Shown here piece after piece: positions 53,463-61,735 of a DNA stretch of 64,000 nucleotides (positions within the stretch are counted from its first letter, which is position 1; each line of letters begins with the position of its first letter). The position numbers were made by a program, and so were the translations under genes. Source of the stretch: an uncultured Clostridium sp. (GTDB taxonomy: Bacteria > Bacillota > Clostridia > Lachnospirales > Lachnospiraceae); NCBI GenBank assembly GCA_900539185.1, contig UQBG01000008.1:1-64000 (forward strand). The letters are read 5' to 3'. The notes beneath the pieces are model-generated. The model was not told where the DNA came from. It was given only the letters and a program-made list of their open reading frames with translations, and searched no databases.

Positions 53463-55643
53463 CTACTGTGCACCCTCTGTTGATGCCTCTGTCGCAGCTT
53501 CGGTTGTCACACTCTCTGTATTACCGTCTGTACTTCCGGCCTCTGCTCCCTCATCGCCCTGCGAAGGGTCCGCCTGTACCGGTGTCGGATTCTCATCCAC
53601 AACCGGTGTTCCGTCATCCACGCTGGTATTGCTTTGGAACACATTCATGTATGGCAGTACTGCCTCAAATATATCATGTGCCAGAATGGAAGAATCCGCA
53701 CACTTGGACTGATCCGGTGCATTCGGTTCGTCCACTACAACATACAAAACAATCTGTGGTTTTTCTACCGGAGCAAACCCAATAAACGAAATGACGTACT
53801 TGTTATTTCCTCTTGGCTGCTTCTCCGCAGTACCCGTCTTTCCACCGATCGTATAGCCTTCGATCCGAACCCGCTTACCGGTACCGGCTTCTACTGTCTG
53901 ATACATATATTCCTTCAGCAGATTCGAGGTTTCTTCCGATATTGTTCTTCGTACCACCGTCGGCTCATTATTTGTTATAATCGCCCCCTGCTCATTGACA
54001 ATCTGCTTCATAACATGCGGCTCATAGTAGTTTCCTCCATTTACCAATGAGCAAAAACCCGTTGCCAACTGGATCATGGATACGTTCTGCCCCTGTCCAA
54101 AGGAAGACGTAGCCAGCTCCATCGGATGCAGTCCGTCCTCTGTATAAACCAGCCCGGCTGTGCTTGCCTCACCGGGAAGATCTACATAGGTCTTACTGCC
54201 AAATCCAAATATTTTCTCATATTTATAGAAGGTTGCTGCCCCTTCCTTCTGTACAATCTGCATCAATGCACTATTGCAGGACTGCATAATCGCACCTTCT
54301 ACCGTTATCTCTCCATGTCCGCTGTGTAAATGACAGTTTACCGGCCGCTGCCCTTCGATAACCGTATAATGTCCTGCGCAGAAAAAGGTATCACCGTCAT
54401 GAATCACATCTTCCTCCAGACCTGCCGCAACTGTGAACGGCTTAAAGGTCGATCCGGGTTCAAAGGTATCATTAACTACATAGTTTCTCCATACCTTATT
54501 CAAGGCATCCAGCTTCTCCTCATCCGTCATCTGTGCAACCAGTTCAGCTCCGCTCGCTGCCGAAACAGTCGTGTAGGTTGGTTCTGCCGGCTCTGCTGTT
54601 GTGTCCTCGGCTGTTGTATTCTCAGTAGCAGCATTTTCCTCTGATGTTTCTTCTGTGGTGGCCTCTGTTGTTGCCTCGATCTCCCGTTCAAAGGAGTAAC
54701 TGCCGTCCTCATTTGCGAACTGATAGTAAATACTATCCTCCTGATATGGCTGATTGCAATCAAAGGTATAAGAATTCGCCAGTGCCAGAATCTCTCCGTT
54801 ATTCGGATCCATGGCCAGAACCGATACATTCTTCGCACCGGTCTCCTGCATGTAGGTTGCGATTCGTTTTTCAATAATCATCTGAATATTTGCATCCAGC
54901 GTTGTAATGACCGAATAACCGTTAATCGGTTCCTTTACCGTCCGTTGCAGAGTCTGATCGCTGGTCAGGTATCCATACTGCCGTCCTTCCACGCCATTCA
55001 GTTCATCATCATAGTACTGTTCAATACCGGAGTTTCCTACATTACCACTGGCGGTAAACCCTAACACCTGACACGCAACTGTAGAGTTCGGATAATATCT
55101 CTGATACTCATCCTCCAGCCAGACACCTACAACTCCTTTTCCTTCCTTCGTTTCCAGATAGTCATTAAATGGTGCCACTGTATCATATGACAGTTTCTTT
55201 GCCATGATCTTATACAAAGAATCACTGTCTGCCAGTGCCGCACTGATTTCTTCGTCGGTCAGTCCAAAGTAGGTCTTCAGTGCTGCTATGGTGATCTCCT
55301 GCTTTGTCTTCTTCTGATCATTATCCAGCGTTATGGTTTTTTCTCCTTCGTCCAGTATGATCTTCGGTTCGATTACCAGATTATACACCTTTTCACTGGT
55401 TGCCAGCTCGGTTCCGTTTCGATCCAGGATATCTCCCCGCCGATACGGAATGGAGATACTGTCATATCGCTGCTGAGACAGAATCCGCTCTTCATATTCT
55501 GCACCCTTTACCTGTTCAAGATATACCATTCTGCATAAAACGACAATAAAGCCGACCAGTACTACTCCACACATTACCGTCAGCTTCATTTTCATTCTAT
55601 GTAAAAACTTCTTTGGCCGTTTTTTTCTTCTTTGTCCTGCCAT
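53463..55643 (-). CDS. ftsI: Division class B penicillin-binding protein (FtsI/PbpB-like)
   Basis: A 726-aa transpeptidase: basic cytoplasmic start, one membrane helix (about 20-43), dimerisation domain (YRRGDILDRNGTELATS) and transpeptidase domain with SxxK in FEPGSTFKPF (about 397), SCN (MQSCNSALM) and KTG (IGGKTGTAEK). Two low-complexity Thr/Glu/Ala segments are unusual: an insertion at about residues 318-357, shortly before the active serine, and a 55-residue acidic tail in place of PASTA domains. It lies just downstream of ftsL, the classical place of the septal PBP. Confidence 0.88.
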   Translation of the reverse strand: MAGQRRKKRPKKFLHRMKMKLTVMCGVVLVGFIVVLCRMVYLEQVKGAEYEERILSQQRYDSISIPYRRGDILDRNGTELATSEKVYNLVIEPKIILDEGEKTITLDNDQKKTKQEITIAALKTYFGLTDEEISAALADSDSLYKIMAKKLSYDTVAPFNDYLETKEGKGVVGVWLEDEYQRYYPNSTVACQVLGFTASGNVGNSGIEQYYDDELNGVEGRQYGYLTSDQTLQRTVKEPINGYSVITTLDANIQMIIEKRIATYMQETGAKNVSVLAMDPNNGEILALANSYTFDCNQPYQEDSIYYQFANEDGSYSFEREIEATTEATTEETSEENAATENTTAEDTTAEPAEPTYTTVSAASGAELVAQMTDEEKLDALNKVWRNYVVNDTFEPGSTFKPFTVAAGLEEDVIHDGDTFFCAGHYTVIEGQRPVNCHLHSGHGEITVEGAIMQSCNSALMQIVQKEGAATFYKYEKIFGFGSKTYVDLPGEASTAGLVYTEDGLHPMELATSSFGQGQNVSMIQLATGFCSLVNGGNYYEPHVMKQIVNEQGAIITNNEPTVVRRTISEETSNLLKEYMYQTVEAGTGKRVRIEGYTIGGKTGTAEKQPRGNNKYVISFIGFAPVEKPQIVLYVVVDEPNAPDQSKCADSSILAHDIFEAVLPYMNVFQSNTSVDDGTPVVDENPTPVQADPSQGDEGAEAGSTDGNTESVTTEAATEASTEGAQ

Positions 55644-55669
55644 AGTTTCTTCTCCTGCCTGCTATCCGC

Positions 55670-56152
55670 TTACTGCGGAATATCCGTAAACTGATGTACA
55701 TAGTCTGATTCCGTCAGATCATAGTATACAACCTGTCCTTCTGTCGGATATACCATTCCCAGTTCATTCATCGCTCTGTCTCGAATCTGATCCAGATTCA
55801 CACTGCTGTTCAATCGCGCCTCATATGCATTATTGTCATCTGCCAGTGTCTCGATCTCGGACTGTAGGGTTGATATCGTATTGCTCTGTGTTGATACCTT
55901 TGCCTGCATCGACAGCATCAGATAGCAGGCACCCAAAGTTGCTGCTACCGCAAATGCCAGAAATACTGCAAATCCCGGATTCATCGCCAGCTTCAAGCCC
56001 TTTTGTGTGCTGTTCTTCCGCACCTTCGCATAGTCCGGCAGCTCCTGCTCTGACCGTCTGCGTTCCGGTCGTTCATACTCCGGCTGTGCAATCTGTCTTG
56101 CTGCAGTACCATTCGTATAATATTGTGTGTAAGTTCTGCTATACTCTCTCAT
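55670..56152 (-). CDS. ftsL: FtsL-like cell division protein
   Basis: A 160-aa bitopic protein from MREYSRTYTQYY: cytoplasmic tail with Tyr/Arg-rich stretch, one membrane helix (about residues 80-103) and a leucine-zipper-like extracellular coiled coil (KVSTQSNTISTLQSEIETLADDNNAYEARL) typical of FtsL. The frame is open 23 codons upstream into rsmH, but this ATG lies 13 bp after the rsmH stop with a GGAGAG site, so I chose it. FtsL binds FtsQ/DivIB and activates FtsW-FtsI. Confidence 0.8.
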   Translation of the reverse strand: MREYSRTYTQYYTNGTAARQIAQPEYERPERRRSEQELPDYAKVRKNSTQKGLKLAMNPGFAVFLAFAVAATLGACYLMLSMQAKVSTQSNTISTLQSEIETLADDNNAYEARLNSSVNLDQIRDRAMNELGMVYPTEGQVVYYDLTESDYVHQFTDIPQ

Positions 56153-56165
56153 TACTCTCTCCAAC

Positions 56166-57104
56166 TCAGCTGATTTTTTCAAATACCCGAAGTTTGGAAC
56201 TCTTTGATCTGGAATTCTCATTCAGTTCCTGTTCCTGTGGAACGATCGGTTTTCTGGTTATCACCGTTCCCTTCGGTTTCTTCCCACATGTACATACCGG
56301 AAAGCTCGGTGGGCAGGTACATGGATTTTCATTTCTCTTAAAGATGGTCTTTACTACCCGATCCTCTAAAGAGTGAAATGTGATAACACACAGTCGACCT
56401 CCCGGATTCAACAGATCAATCATTTCATCCAAAGAATCTTGTAATACCTCCAATTCATGATTCAGTTCAATGCGTATCGCCTGATAGGTCTTCTTGGAGG
56501 GGTGGCCGCCATTCATGCGAACCTTCGCCGGAATAGCAGCCTTTATAATTGTGTTTAGTTCTTCCGTTGTCTCAATCGGCTTTGCTTCTCTCGCCTGTAC
56601 AATATGCTTTGCTATATTATGTGCGAACTTATCTTCACCATAATCCCGGATCACCCGGTACAGCTCCGCTTCACTATAACCGTTCACGATATCCTTTGCC
56701 GTCATTGTCTGCCGCTGATCCATCCGCATATCCAGAGGTGCATTTACCCGATACGTAAATCCCCGTTCTGCGGTATCCAGTTGATAGGATGATACGCCAA
56801 GATCTAACAGAATACCGTCAACACCCATGACTCCCAGTTCTTCTACCCGCTGTTTCATATTGCGGTAGTTATCACGAATAATCGTAACTCGGTCTTCGTA
56901 TGGCCTTAATCGCTCCGTTGCGGCTGCAATCGCATCTGCATCCTGATCGATTCCTATGAATCTTCCCTGTGAAGACAGTCGTCTGCATACTTCGCTGGCA
57001 TGTCCAGCTCCACCCAGAGTCCCATCTACATAGATGCCGTCCGGTTTGATATTCAGATTCTCGATTACTTCTTCCAGCAATACAGACTTATGTACGAATT
57101 CCAT
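56166..57104 (-). CDS. rsmH: 16S rRNA m4C1402 methyltransferase RsmH (MraW)
   Basis: A 312-aa SAM-dependent methyltransferase: FVHKSVLLEEVIENLNI at the start, the SAM motif VDGTLGGAGHASEV, FIGIDQDADAI, GILLDLGVSSYQLD, PLDMRMDQ and the C-terminal ITFHSLEDRVVKTIFK. It has a typical CxC-x-C tail (CTCPPSFPVCTCGKKP). Second gene of the dcw cluster, 9 bp after mraZ. Confidence 0.97.
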   Translation of the reverse strand: MEFVHKSVLLEEVIENLNIKPDGIYVDGTLGGAGHASEVCRRLSSQGRFIGIDQDADAIAAATERLRPYEDRVTIIRDNYRNMKQRVEELGVMGVDGILLDLGVSSYQLDTAERGFTYRVNAPLDMRMDQRQTMTAKDIVNGYSEAELYRVIRDYGEDKFAHNIAKHIVQAREAKPIETTEELNTIIKAAIPAKVRMNGGHPSKKTYQAIRIELNHELEVLQDSLDEMIDLLNPGGRLCVITFHSLEDRVVKTIFKRNENPCTCPPSFPVCTCGKKPKGTVITRKPIVPQEQELNENSRSKSSKLRVFEKIS

Positions 57105-57113
57105 GGTAGCCTC

Positions 57114-57560
57114 CTACAGTTCGATTCCCAGTGCATCCAGATCTTCCACGATTTCATCCATGTTCTCAGCGATTTCAACACTTCTCTGATTCCATGTATC
57201 CAGATCCCAGATCTCAATCCGTTCAATGTTGCCGACGATCGCGACTTCTTTTGTAATATGTGCAAAGTCACGAAGGATCTGTGGCAGGAGAATTCTGCCC
57301 TGACTGTCCAACTCACAGTCAACGGCTCCGGCCATAAAGAAGTCTTTTGTCTGTCTGGCGCGCTTGTTGAGCATTGGCAGTTTCCTCAGTTTTCCTTCAA
57401 ACTCTGCCCACTCATCATCCGGATACCCATATAGACAGCCATCCAGTCCCTTTGTAATCACAAAGGTATCGCCTAACTGTTCCCGAAGCTTGGTAGGGAT
57501 AATCAGTCTGCCCTTTGCGTCAACGCTGTGATTAAATTGTCCCTTTAATCCGCTGGACAC
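57114..57560 (-). CDS. mraZ: MraZ, transcriptional regulator of the dcw cluster
   Basis: A 148-aa protein from a GTG start: GLKGQFNHSVDAKGRLIIPTKLREQLGDTFVITKGLDGCLYGY and the second AbrB-like repeat CELDSQGRILLPQILRDFA. The frame is open 25 codons upstream to an ATG at 57635, but that extension is just the translation of the phased GTGG operator repeats, and the family normally begins 2-4 residues before GQFNHS. An AAGGA site precedes the GTG. Known MraZ proteins repress their own operon by binding such repeats. Confidence 0.92.
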   Translation of the reverse strand: MSSGLKGQFNHSVDAKGRLIIPTKLREQLGDTFVITKGLDGCLYGYPDDEWAEFEGKLRKLPMLNKRARQTKDFFMAGAVDCELDSQGRILLPQILRDFAHITKEVAIVGNIERIEIWDLDTWNQRSVEIAENMDEIVEDLDALGIEL

Positions 57561-57590
57561 GACTTCCTTTTCCCTCCATTTCTGTGATGA

Positions 57591-57630
57591 TTTGCTCCAC
57601 TTCGTTCCACTAATCACCACTTTTCTCCAC
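57591..57630 (-). promoter_or_regulatory. MraZ box: four GTGG repeats phased at 10 bp
   Basis: On the minus strand GTGGAGAAAA, GTGGTGATTA, GTGGAACGAA and GTGGAGCAAA begin at 57630, 57620, 57610 and 57600. Three or four TGG-containing direct repeats one helical turn apart, between the promoter and mraZ, are the known MraZ-binding arrangement. They lie right at the predicted transcription start. Confidence 0.85.
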
Positions 57631-57641
57631 TTCATAGGGTT

Positions 57642-57670
57642 ATTTTATATTATTTAAGTTGTAATTTCAA
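57642..57670 (-). promoter_or_regulatory. dcw operon promoter
   Basis: On the minus strand TTGAAA (57670-57665), 17 bases and TAAAAT (57647-57642), 12 bases before the first MraZ repeat. The next upstream gene, lgt, is closed off by a terminator, so this is the likely start of mraZ-rsmH-ftsL and the rest of the cluster. Confidence 0.7.
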
Positions 57671-57751
57671 GGGCTGAAACCCGCAAATTTGGAATTTGTT
57701 CGTGTGAAATTGCATAAACTTTTTGTCGTTTTTTTGTATAAATGCACTAAA

Positions 57752-57778
57752 AAAAGAACCGATTTTCTCGGTTCTTTT
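57752..57778 (-). terminator. Terminator of lgt
   Basis: AAAAGAACCGA (57752-57762) and TCGGTTCTTTT (57768-57778) form a perfect 11-bp stem with loop TTTTC. On the minus strand the stem ends in a run of seven U. It separates ychF-lgt from the dcw promoter. Confidence 0.88.
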
Positions 57779-57836
57779 ATCGTTTTTACCATATTTAGTT
57801 GAGTCTTATTTTTCAAACACTATATATTGTGTTCAC

Positions 57837-58751
57837 TTACTCTTTACCTGACTTCGCCACGGTTCTCTTTGACATCCGTAACCGGACCACATAGAATACG
57901 ATCGCTCCGATCACCAGACAAAGTGCCAGAACCTGTGACACCCGCAGACCTGTATTACCAATCATCAAGGGATCGGTCCGAAGTGCTTCGATCCAGAACC
58001 TTCCCAATCCATAGCCTGCCACATAGATTGCCAGAAGCTCTCCCTGAAATTTCTTCCGTTTTCTCCAGATCAAAAGAAAGATAAACAGTGCCAGATTCCA
58101 CATGCCTTCATATAGGAAGGTTGGCTGTACCCAGATGCAACCATTCACCGTATGCTGCATCATCTCATCGGTAATAATCCCCGAATACTGTAATCCGGCC
58201 AGGGTTCCATGATTCTCATAGTATTCCAGCGGAATCGCCATTGCAAACACCGAATCCGTATAGGCACCAAATGCCTCTCGATTGAAGAAGTTGCCCCACC
58301 GACCAAGCATCTGTGCCAGCGGAATTCCAATCGTTATCGTATCCATCATCTGCAGGAACGAAACCTTCCGCACCTTACAGAATATCAGACATGCCAGAAC
58401 GCCGCCGATTAATCCGCCGTAAATTGCCAAACCACCGTGCCGCAGATTAATCACCTTTAAGAAGGTTTCCCAAAAGGAGGCTCCTTTCACAAAGTAATAA
58501 TCCCAGCTGAATATTACATAATATAATCTGGCACACAGAATTGCCGGAATAATCCCTACCAGCAGATAATCCAGATACAATTCCGGATTCTGCCCGGTTC
58601 GTTTTGCTTCTCTGGTTGCCACCAGATATGCTAACAGGATACCAACCGCAATTACAATTCCATATAACTTAATCTCTACTCCAAACACGGTAAAACCGTC
58701 CGGCACATTCTTCAAATATAACCCTATATTCGGAAAACTAATATCATTCAT
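57837..58751 (-). CDS. lgt: Prolipoprotein diacylglyceryl transferase
   Basis: A 304-aa protein with seven membrane helices: motifs LRHGGLAIYGGLIGG (with the catalytic His), the Lgt signature QMLGRWGNFFNREAFGA (about residue 145) and GLGRFWIEALRTDPL. It transfers diacylglyceryl to the cysteine of lipoprotein precursors. It lies 10 bp downstream of ychF. Confidence 0.95.
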   Translation of the reverse strand: MNDISFPNIGLYLKNVPDGFTVFGVEIKLYGIVIAVGILLAYLVATREAKRTGQNPELYLDYLLVGIIPAILCARLYYVIFSWDYYFVKGASFWETFLKVINLRHGGLAIYGGLIGGVLACLIFCKVRKVSFLQMMDTITIGIPLAQMLGRWGNFFNREAFGAYTDSVFAMAIPLEYYENHGTLAGLQYSGIITDEMMQHTVNGCIWVQPTFLYEGMWNLALFIFLLIWRKRKKFQGELLAIYVAGYGLGRFWIEALRTDPLMIGNTGLRVSQVLALCLVIGAIVFYVVRLRMSKRTVAKSGKE

Positions 58752-58761
58752 CGCTTACTCC

Positions 58762-59859
58762 TTATACATTGAACTTAAACAATATGACATCGCCATCCTG
58801 AACCACATATTCCTTACCCTCGGAACGTAACAGTCCCTTTTCTTTTGCGGCATTCAAACTTCCGAGTTCGATCAGATCCTCATATCTTACGATCTCTGCC
58901 CGGATAAACCCACGTTCAAAGTCCGAATGAATCTTTCCGGCTGCCTGTGGTGCTTTCGTTCCCTTCGTGATCGTCCATGCCCGTGTCTCTGTCTCTCCGG
59001 CTGTCAGATAACTGATCAAACCAAGCAGTGAATAGCTTGCCCGGATCAACTTTTCCAGACCGGACTCCTTCAGGCCCATTTCCTCCAGAAATTCTTTTCT
59101 CTCATCATCATCCAGTTCTGATATCTCTGCTTCGATCTCCGCACATACAACGAATACTTCACAGTCGGATTCCTTTGCATATTCTCTGACTGCAGCCACA
59201 TGTGGATTGGAAGCTCCATCATCTGCCAGATCATCCTCACTGACATTTGCAGCAAAGATCACCGGCTTATAAGTCAACAGATTGTACTCCTCCAACCAAG
59301 CCTGCTCGTCCTCATCATTGGTTTCAAAGGTCTTTGCCAGCTTTCCGGCTTCCAGATGTGCCTTGATCCGGTTCTGAAGCTCCAGTTCCTTTGCCAGTGT
59401 CTTGTCATTCTTTGCACCCCGGACAGTTTTCGCGATTCTTCTCTCCAATACTTCAATATCCGAAAAGATCAGCTCGAAGTTAATGGTTTCAATATCCCGT
59501 AACGGATCAACACTTCCATCTACATGAATCACATTCGGATCTTCGAAGCATCGCACTACATGTACAATAGCATCTACTTCACGAATATTCGCCAGGAACT
59601 GATTTCCCAGACCTTCTCCCTTCGACGCACCTTTTACCAAACCTGCGATATCTACGAATTCAATCACTGCCGGTGTTGTCTTAGCTGAATGGTACATCTC
59701 TGTCAGCTTTGTCAGACGTTCATCGGGAACTGCTACGATTCCTACATTTGGATCGATTGTACAGAATGGATAGTTTGCACTTTCTGCACCAGCCTTTGTT
59801 AACGAATTGAATAAAGTACTTTTTCCTACATTTGGCAATCCGACGATTCCTAATTTCAT
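58762..59859 (-). CDS. ychF: Obg-family GTPase/ATPase YchF
   Basis: A 365-aa protein: G1 GLPNVGKSTLFNSLTKAG, TIDPNVGIV, the DIAGLVKGASKGEGLGNQFL G3 region and a C-terminal TGS domain ending IELGSLNAAKEKGLLRSEGKEYVVQDGDVILFKFNV. YchF binds ribosomes and prefers ATP over GTP because the usual G4 specificity motif is altered. A weak promoter (TTCAAA, 16 bases, TATAAT at 59974-59947 on the minus strand) lies about 90 bases upstream. Confidence 0.96.
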   Translation of the reverse strand: MKLGIVGLPNVGKSTLFNSLTKAGAESANYPFCTIDPNVGIVAVPDERLTKLTEMYHSAKTTPAVIEFVDIAGLVKGASKGEGLGNQFLANIREVDAIVHVVRCFEDPNVIHVDGSVDPLRDIETINFELIFSDIEVLERRIAKTVRGAKNDKTLAKELELQNRIKAHLEAGKLAKTFETNDEDEQAWLEEYNLLTYKPVIFAANVSEDDLADDGASNPHVAAVREYAKESDCEVFVVCAEIEAEISELDDDERKEFLEEMGLKESGLEKLIRASYSLLGLISYLTAGETETRAWTITKGTKAPQAAGKIHSDFERGFIRAEIVRYEDLIELGSLNAAKEKGLLRSEGKEYVVQDGDVILFKFNV

Positions 59860-60162
59860 TTTATCCTATACCTGTCCGAAAACGCTTGATTTATAAGCCT
59901 TCTCGCCTTTCTATGTTTTTATTACACAATTATAATTCAGCTTATTATTATATCATACGTCCCCTGCTTTTGAAACTATAAAATCACCTTTTCTGTTTTT
60001 ATCATATCTTGCAAAATATCTACTATCTACTTCGCTTTCTGCTCCGCAATCTTCTCATGAATCTTTGTATTATATAGTCTGTAAAGTGCTGTATCTTTTC
60101 CAATCTGATTATCAAATGAAATTACCACATTTAAGACATCCCCATTCGTGTGTTTTGTGAGC
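59860..60162. other. Gene-poor stretch upstream of ychF with a coding remnant
   Basis: Positions 59860-60026 are AT-rich leader/promoter DNA of ychF. From 60167 down to the TAG at 60027 the minus strand has an open stretch of 46 codons with protein-like composition (LNVVISFDNQIGKDTALYRL within it) but no start codon with a ribosome site. It is in a different frame from the broken gene that ends at 60163, so it may be the C-terminal remnant of the same or another decayed gene. Nothing else recognisable. Confidence 0.4.
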
Positions 60163-60410
60163 CTATTCTAACCATTGGGTTATTGCCTCTTCTGAAAAGA
60201 AATAATATCGTATCCTGTCTTCATTAATTTTATTATGATTATCAACAGGCTCTATCACACATTCGTCTGTCTTAAACGATACAATTCTTCCATAGCCATC
60301 CCTGCCATTACCTACTAAAAAAACTCCATCGTTAGCAATCGCACCCATTTCATCATAACCAAACTGATAACTATATATTTCCCCCTTCTCATAATTTTTC
60401 TTAAACTCAT
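60163..60410 (-). pseudogene. Frameshifted small gene of unknown function
   Basis: A ribosome site (GGAGGA, minus strand 60419-60414) precedes an ATG at 60410, but that frame stops after about 30 codons. The longer open frame (60420-60163, 85 codons, containing FLVGNGRDGYGRIVSF and RIRYYFFSEEAITQWLE) has no ATG before residue 24 and no ribosome site there. One extra base within the first codons (for example ATGAAGTTT instead of ATGAGTTT) would join the two into an 82-aa protein. So this is a recently broken gene, or a sequencing error. The product is not recognised. The flank 60411-60537 holds only AT-rich sequence. Confidence 0.5.
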
Positions 60411-60537
60411 GTTTCCTCCATTATCATTCAAATATATATTAAGCGGTTTTTAAATATTAATTTTGTCACCGTCCCTACAAACTACACCTTGACATAATTA
60501 TCTTAACATACCGCCTGAATCCATGCCACCTAAAAAA

Positions 60538-60572
60538 TACCCTCCTTACTGGTTTGTCCAGTAAAGAGGGTA
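60538..60572 (-). terminator. Terminator of the alr-mazF-yebC operon
   Basis: TACCCTCCTTACTGG (60538-60552) and CCAGTAAAGAGGGTA (60558-60572) form a 15-bp stem with a wobble or mismatch in the middle and loop TTTGT. On the minus strand it is followed by six U (60537-60532). It lies about 50 bases beyond the stop of the 68-aa gene. Confidence 0.85.
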
Positions 60573-60622
60573 CATATCTCTAAAGTGTGCATGGCTATTC
60601 TTATTAGTTTTTCTCAACCTTT

Positions 60623-60829
60623 TTAATCGGGTACATCCATGTAGACAACAACTTCATCGTCATCCTTTTCCAGCAGACCTTCTTTTACAAACATCCGAAA
60701 CATTCGAATCGGATCCTCTCCCATTTCCATGAACCCCATCCAGTCTTCCTCTCCGGTGATCTTCTTCAATTCTCTGTGAATCGCCGGATAGCTGAATCTA
60801 CATCGGAATCGCATAACCTCTACTAACAC
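60623..60829 (-). CDS. Small conserved-looking protein of unknown function
   Basis: A 68-aa protein, GTG start behind GGGGGAG (6-base spacing). The sequence has a basic N-terminal helix (MRFRCRFSYPAIHRELKKITG), a middle rich in Met and Phe, and an acidic end (LLEKDDDEVVVYMDVPD). No membrane segment or known motif. It follows yebC by 40 bp and is the last gene before the terminator, so it is probably co-expressed with yebC. Function not recognised. Confidence 0.6.
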   Translation of the reverse strand: MLVEVMRFRCRFSYPAIHRELKKITGEEDWMGFMEMGEDPIRMFRMFVKEGLLEKDDDEVVVYMDVPD

Positions 60830-60869
60830 GTTCGTCTCCCCCTCTTTGAATCGTGTACTTAACGTCTAC

Positions 60870-61598
60870 TTACTCGTCCCAGTTATGATATACAGCCTGT
60901 ACGTCATCGTCTTCATCTAACAGATCCAGAATTCGATTCATTTTCTTGATATCCTCTTCGCCGGTTAATTCTACCCAGGTCTGCGGAATCATTGTAACCT
61001 CTGCAGATGCAAATGTGATTCCGGCTGTCTCCAGAGCTTCCAGTACTGTACTGAAATCCTCCGGTGCTGTAATGATTTCGTAGCTGTCTTCCTCTTCTGA
61101 GAAGTCCTCAGCACCGGCATCCAGAGCTGCCATCATCAAATCATCTGCTTCCTGATTACATTCTTCCTTATCGATGATGATCTGTCCCTTTTTATCAAAC
61201 ATAAAGGACACACAACCGGTTGTTCCAACATTTCCACCACCCTTGGTAAATGCGTTTCGTACATTGGATGCCGTACGGTTCTTATTGTCTGTCAGCGTAT
61301 CAACGATGATTGCAGTACCATTCGGTCCGTATCCTTCATATGTAATGGATGTATAGTTTACTGCATCGGAAGATCCCGCTGCCTTCTTGATACCACGCTC
61401 GATCGTGTCATTCGGCACATTATTTGCCTTCGCCTTTGCAATGACATCCCGCAGCTTGCTGTTATTATCCGGGTTTGGTCCGCCTTCCTTTACGGCTACG
61501 GCGATTTCCTTACCAATGATGGTAAAGATCTTACCCTTTGCTGCATCATTCTTTTCCTTCTTATGCTTAATATTGGCAAATTTTGAATGTCCTGACAT
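60870..61598 (-). CDS. yebC: YebC/PmpR family protein
   Basis: A 242-aa protein: SGHSKFANIKHKKEKNDAAKGKIFTIIGKEI at the start, GGPNPDNNSKLRDVIAKAKANNVPNDTIERGIKKA and ALDAGAEDFSEEEDSYEI are diagnostic. Family members act as DNA-binding regulators; some YebC proteins have recently been tied to relief of ribosome stalling at proline-rich sequences. It begins about 137 bp after the CorC-like gene. Confidence 0.95.
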   Translation of the reverse strand: MSGHSKFANIKHKKEKNDAAKGKIFTIIGKEIAVAVKEGGPNPDNNSKLRDVIAKAKANNVPNDTIERGIKKAAGSSDAVNYTSITYEGYGPNGTAIIVDTLTDNKNRTASNVRNAFTKGGGNVGTTGCVSFMFDKKGQIIIDKEECNQEADDLMMAALDAGAEDFSEEEDSYEIITAPEDFSTVLEALETAGITFASAEVTMIPQTWVELTGEEDIKKMNRILDLLDEDDDVQAVYHNWDE

Positions 61599-61735
61599 AG
61601 TAGATTCTCCTCTTCTTTTTTATAATTCTTATTCTTTTCATTCATGGGAATACCCAACAATCTTATCTAGTTTACCACTCTTTTTAAGGTCTGTAAAGTC
61701 ACCGGCACCCGATCTTTCCTTCCTTTTATCCGGTT

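Noticed and set aside
54527..54874. 115-codon minus-strand frame inside the septal PBP gene
   Set aside because: Alternative frame of the repetitive Thr/Glu-coding tract, hence the Gln/Arg bias.
57561..57635. 25-codon N-terminal extension of mraZ
   Set aside because: It is a translation of the phased operator repeats and lies at or before the predicted transcription start.
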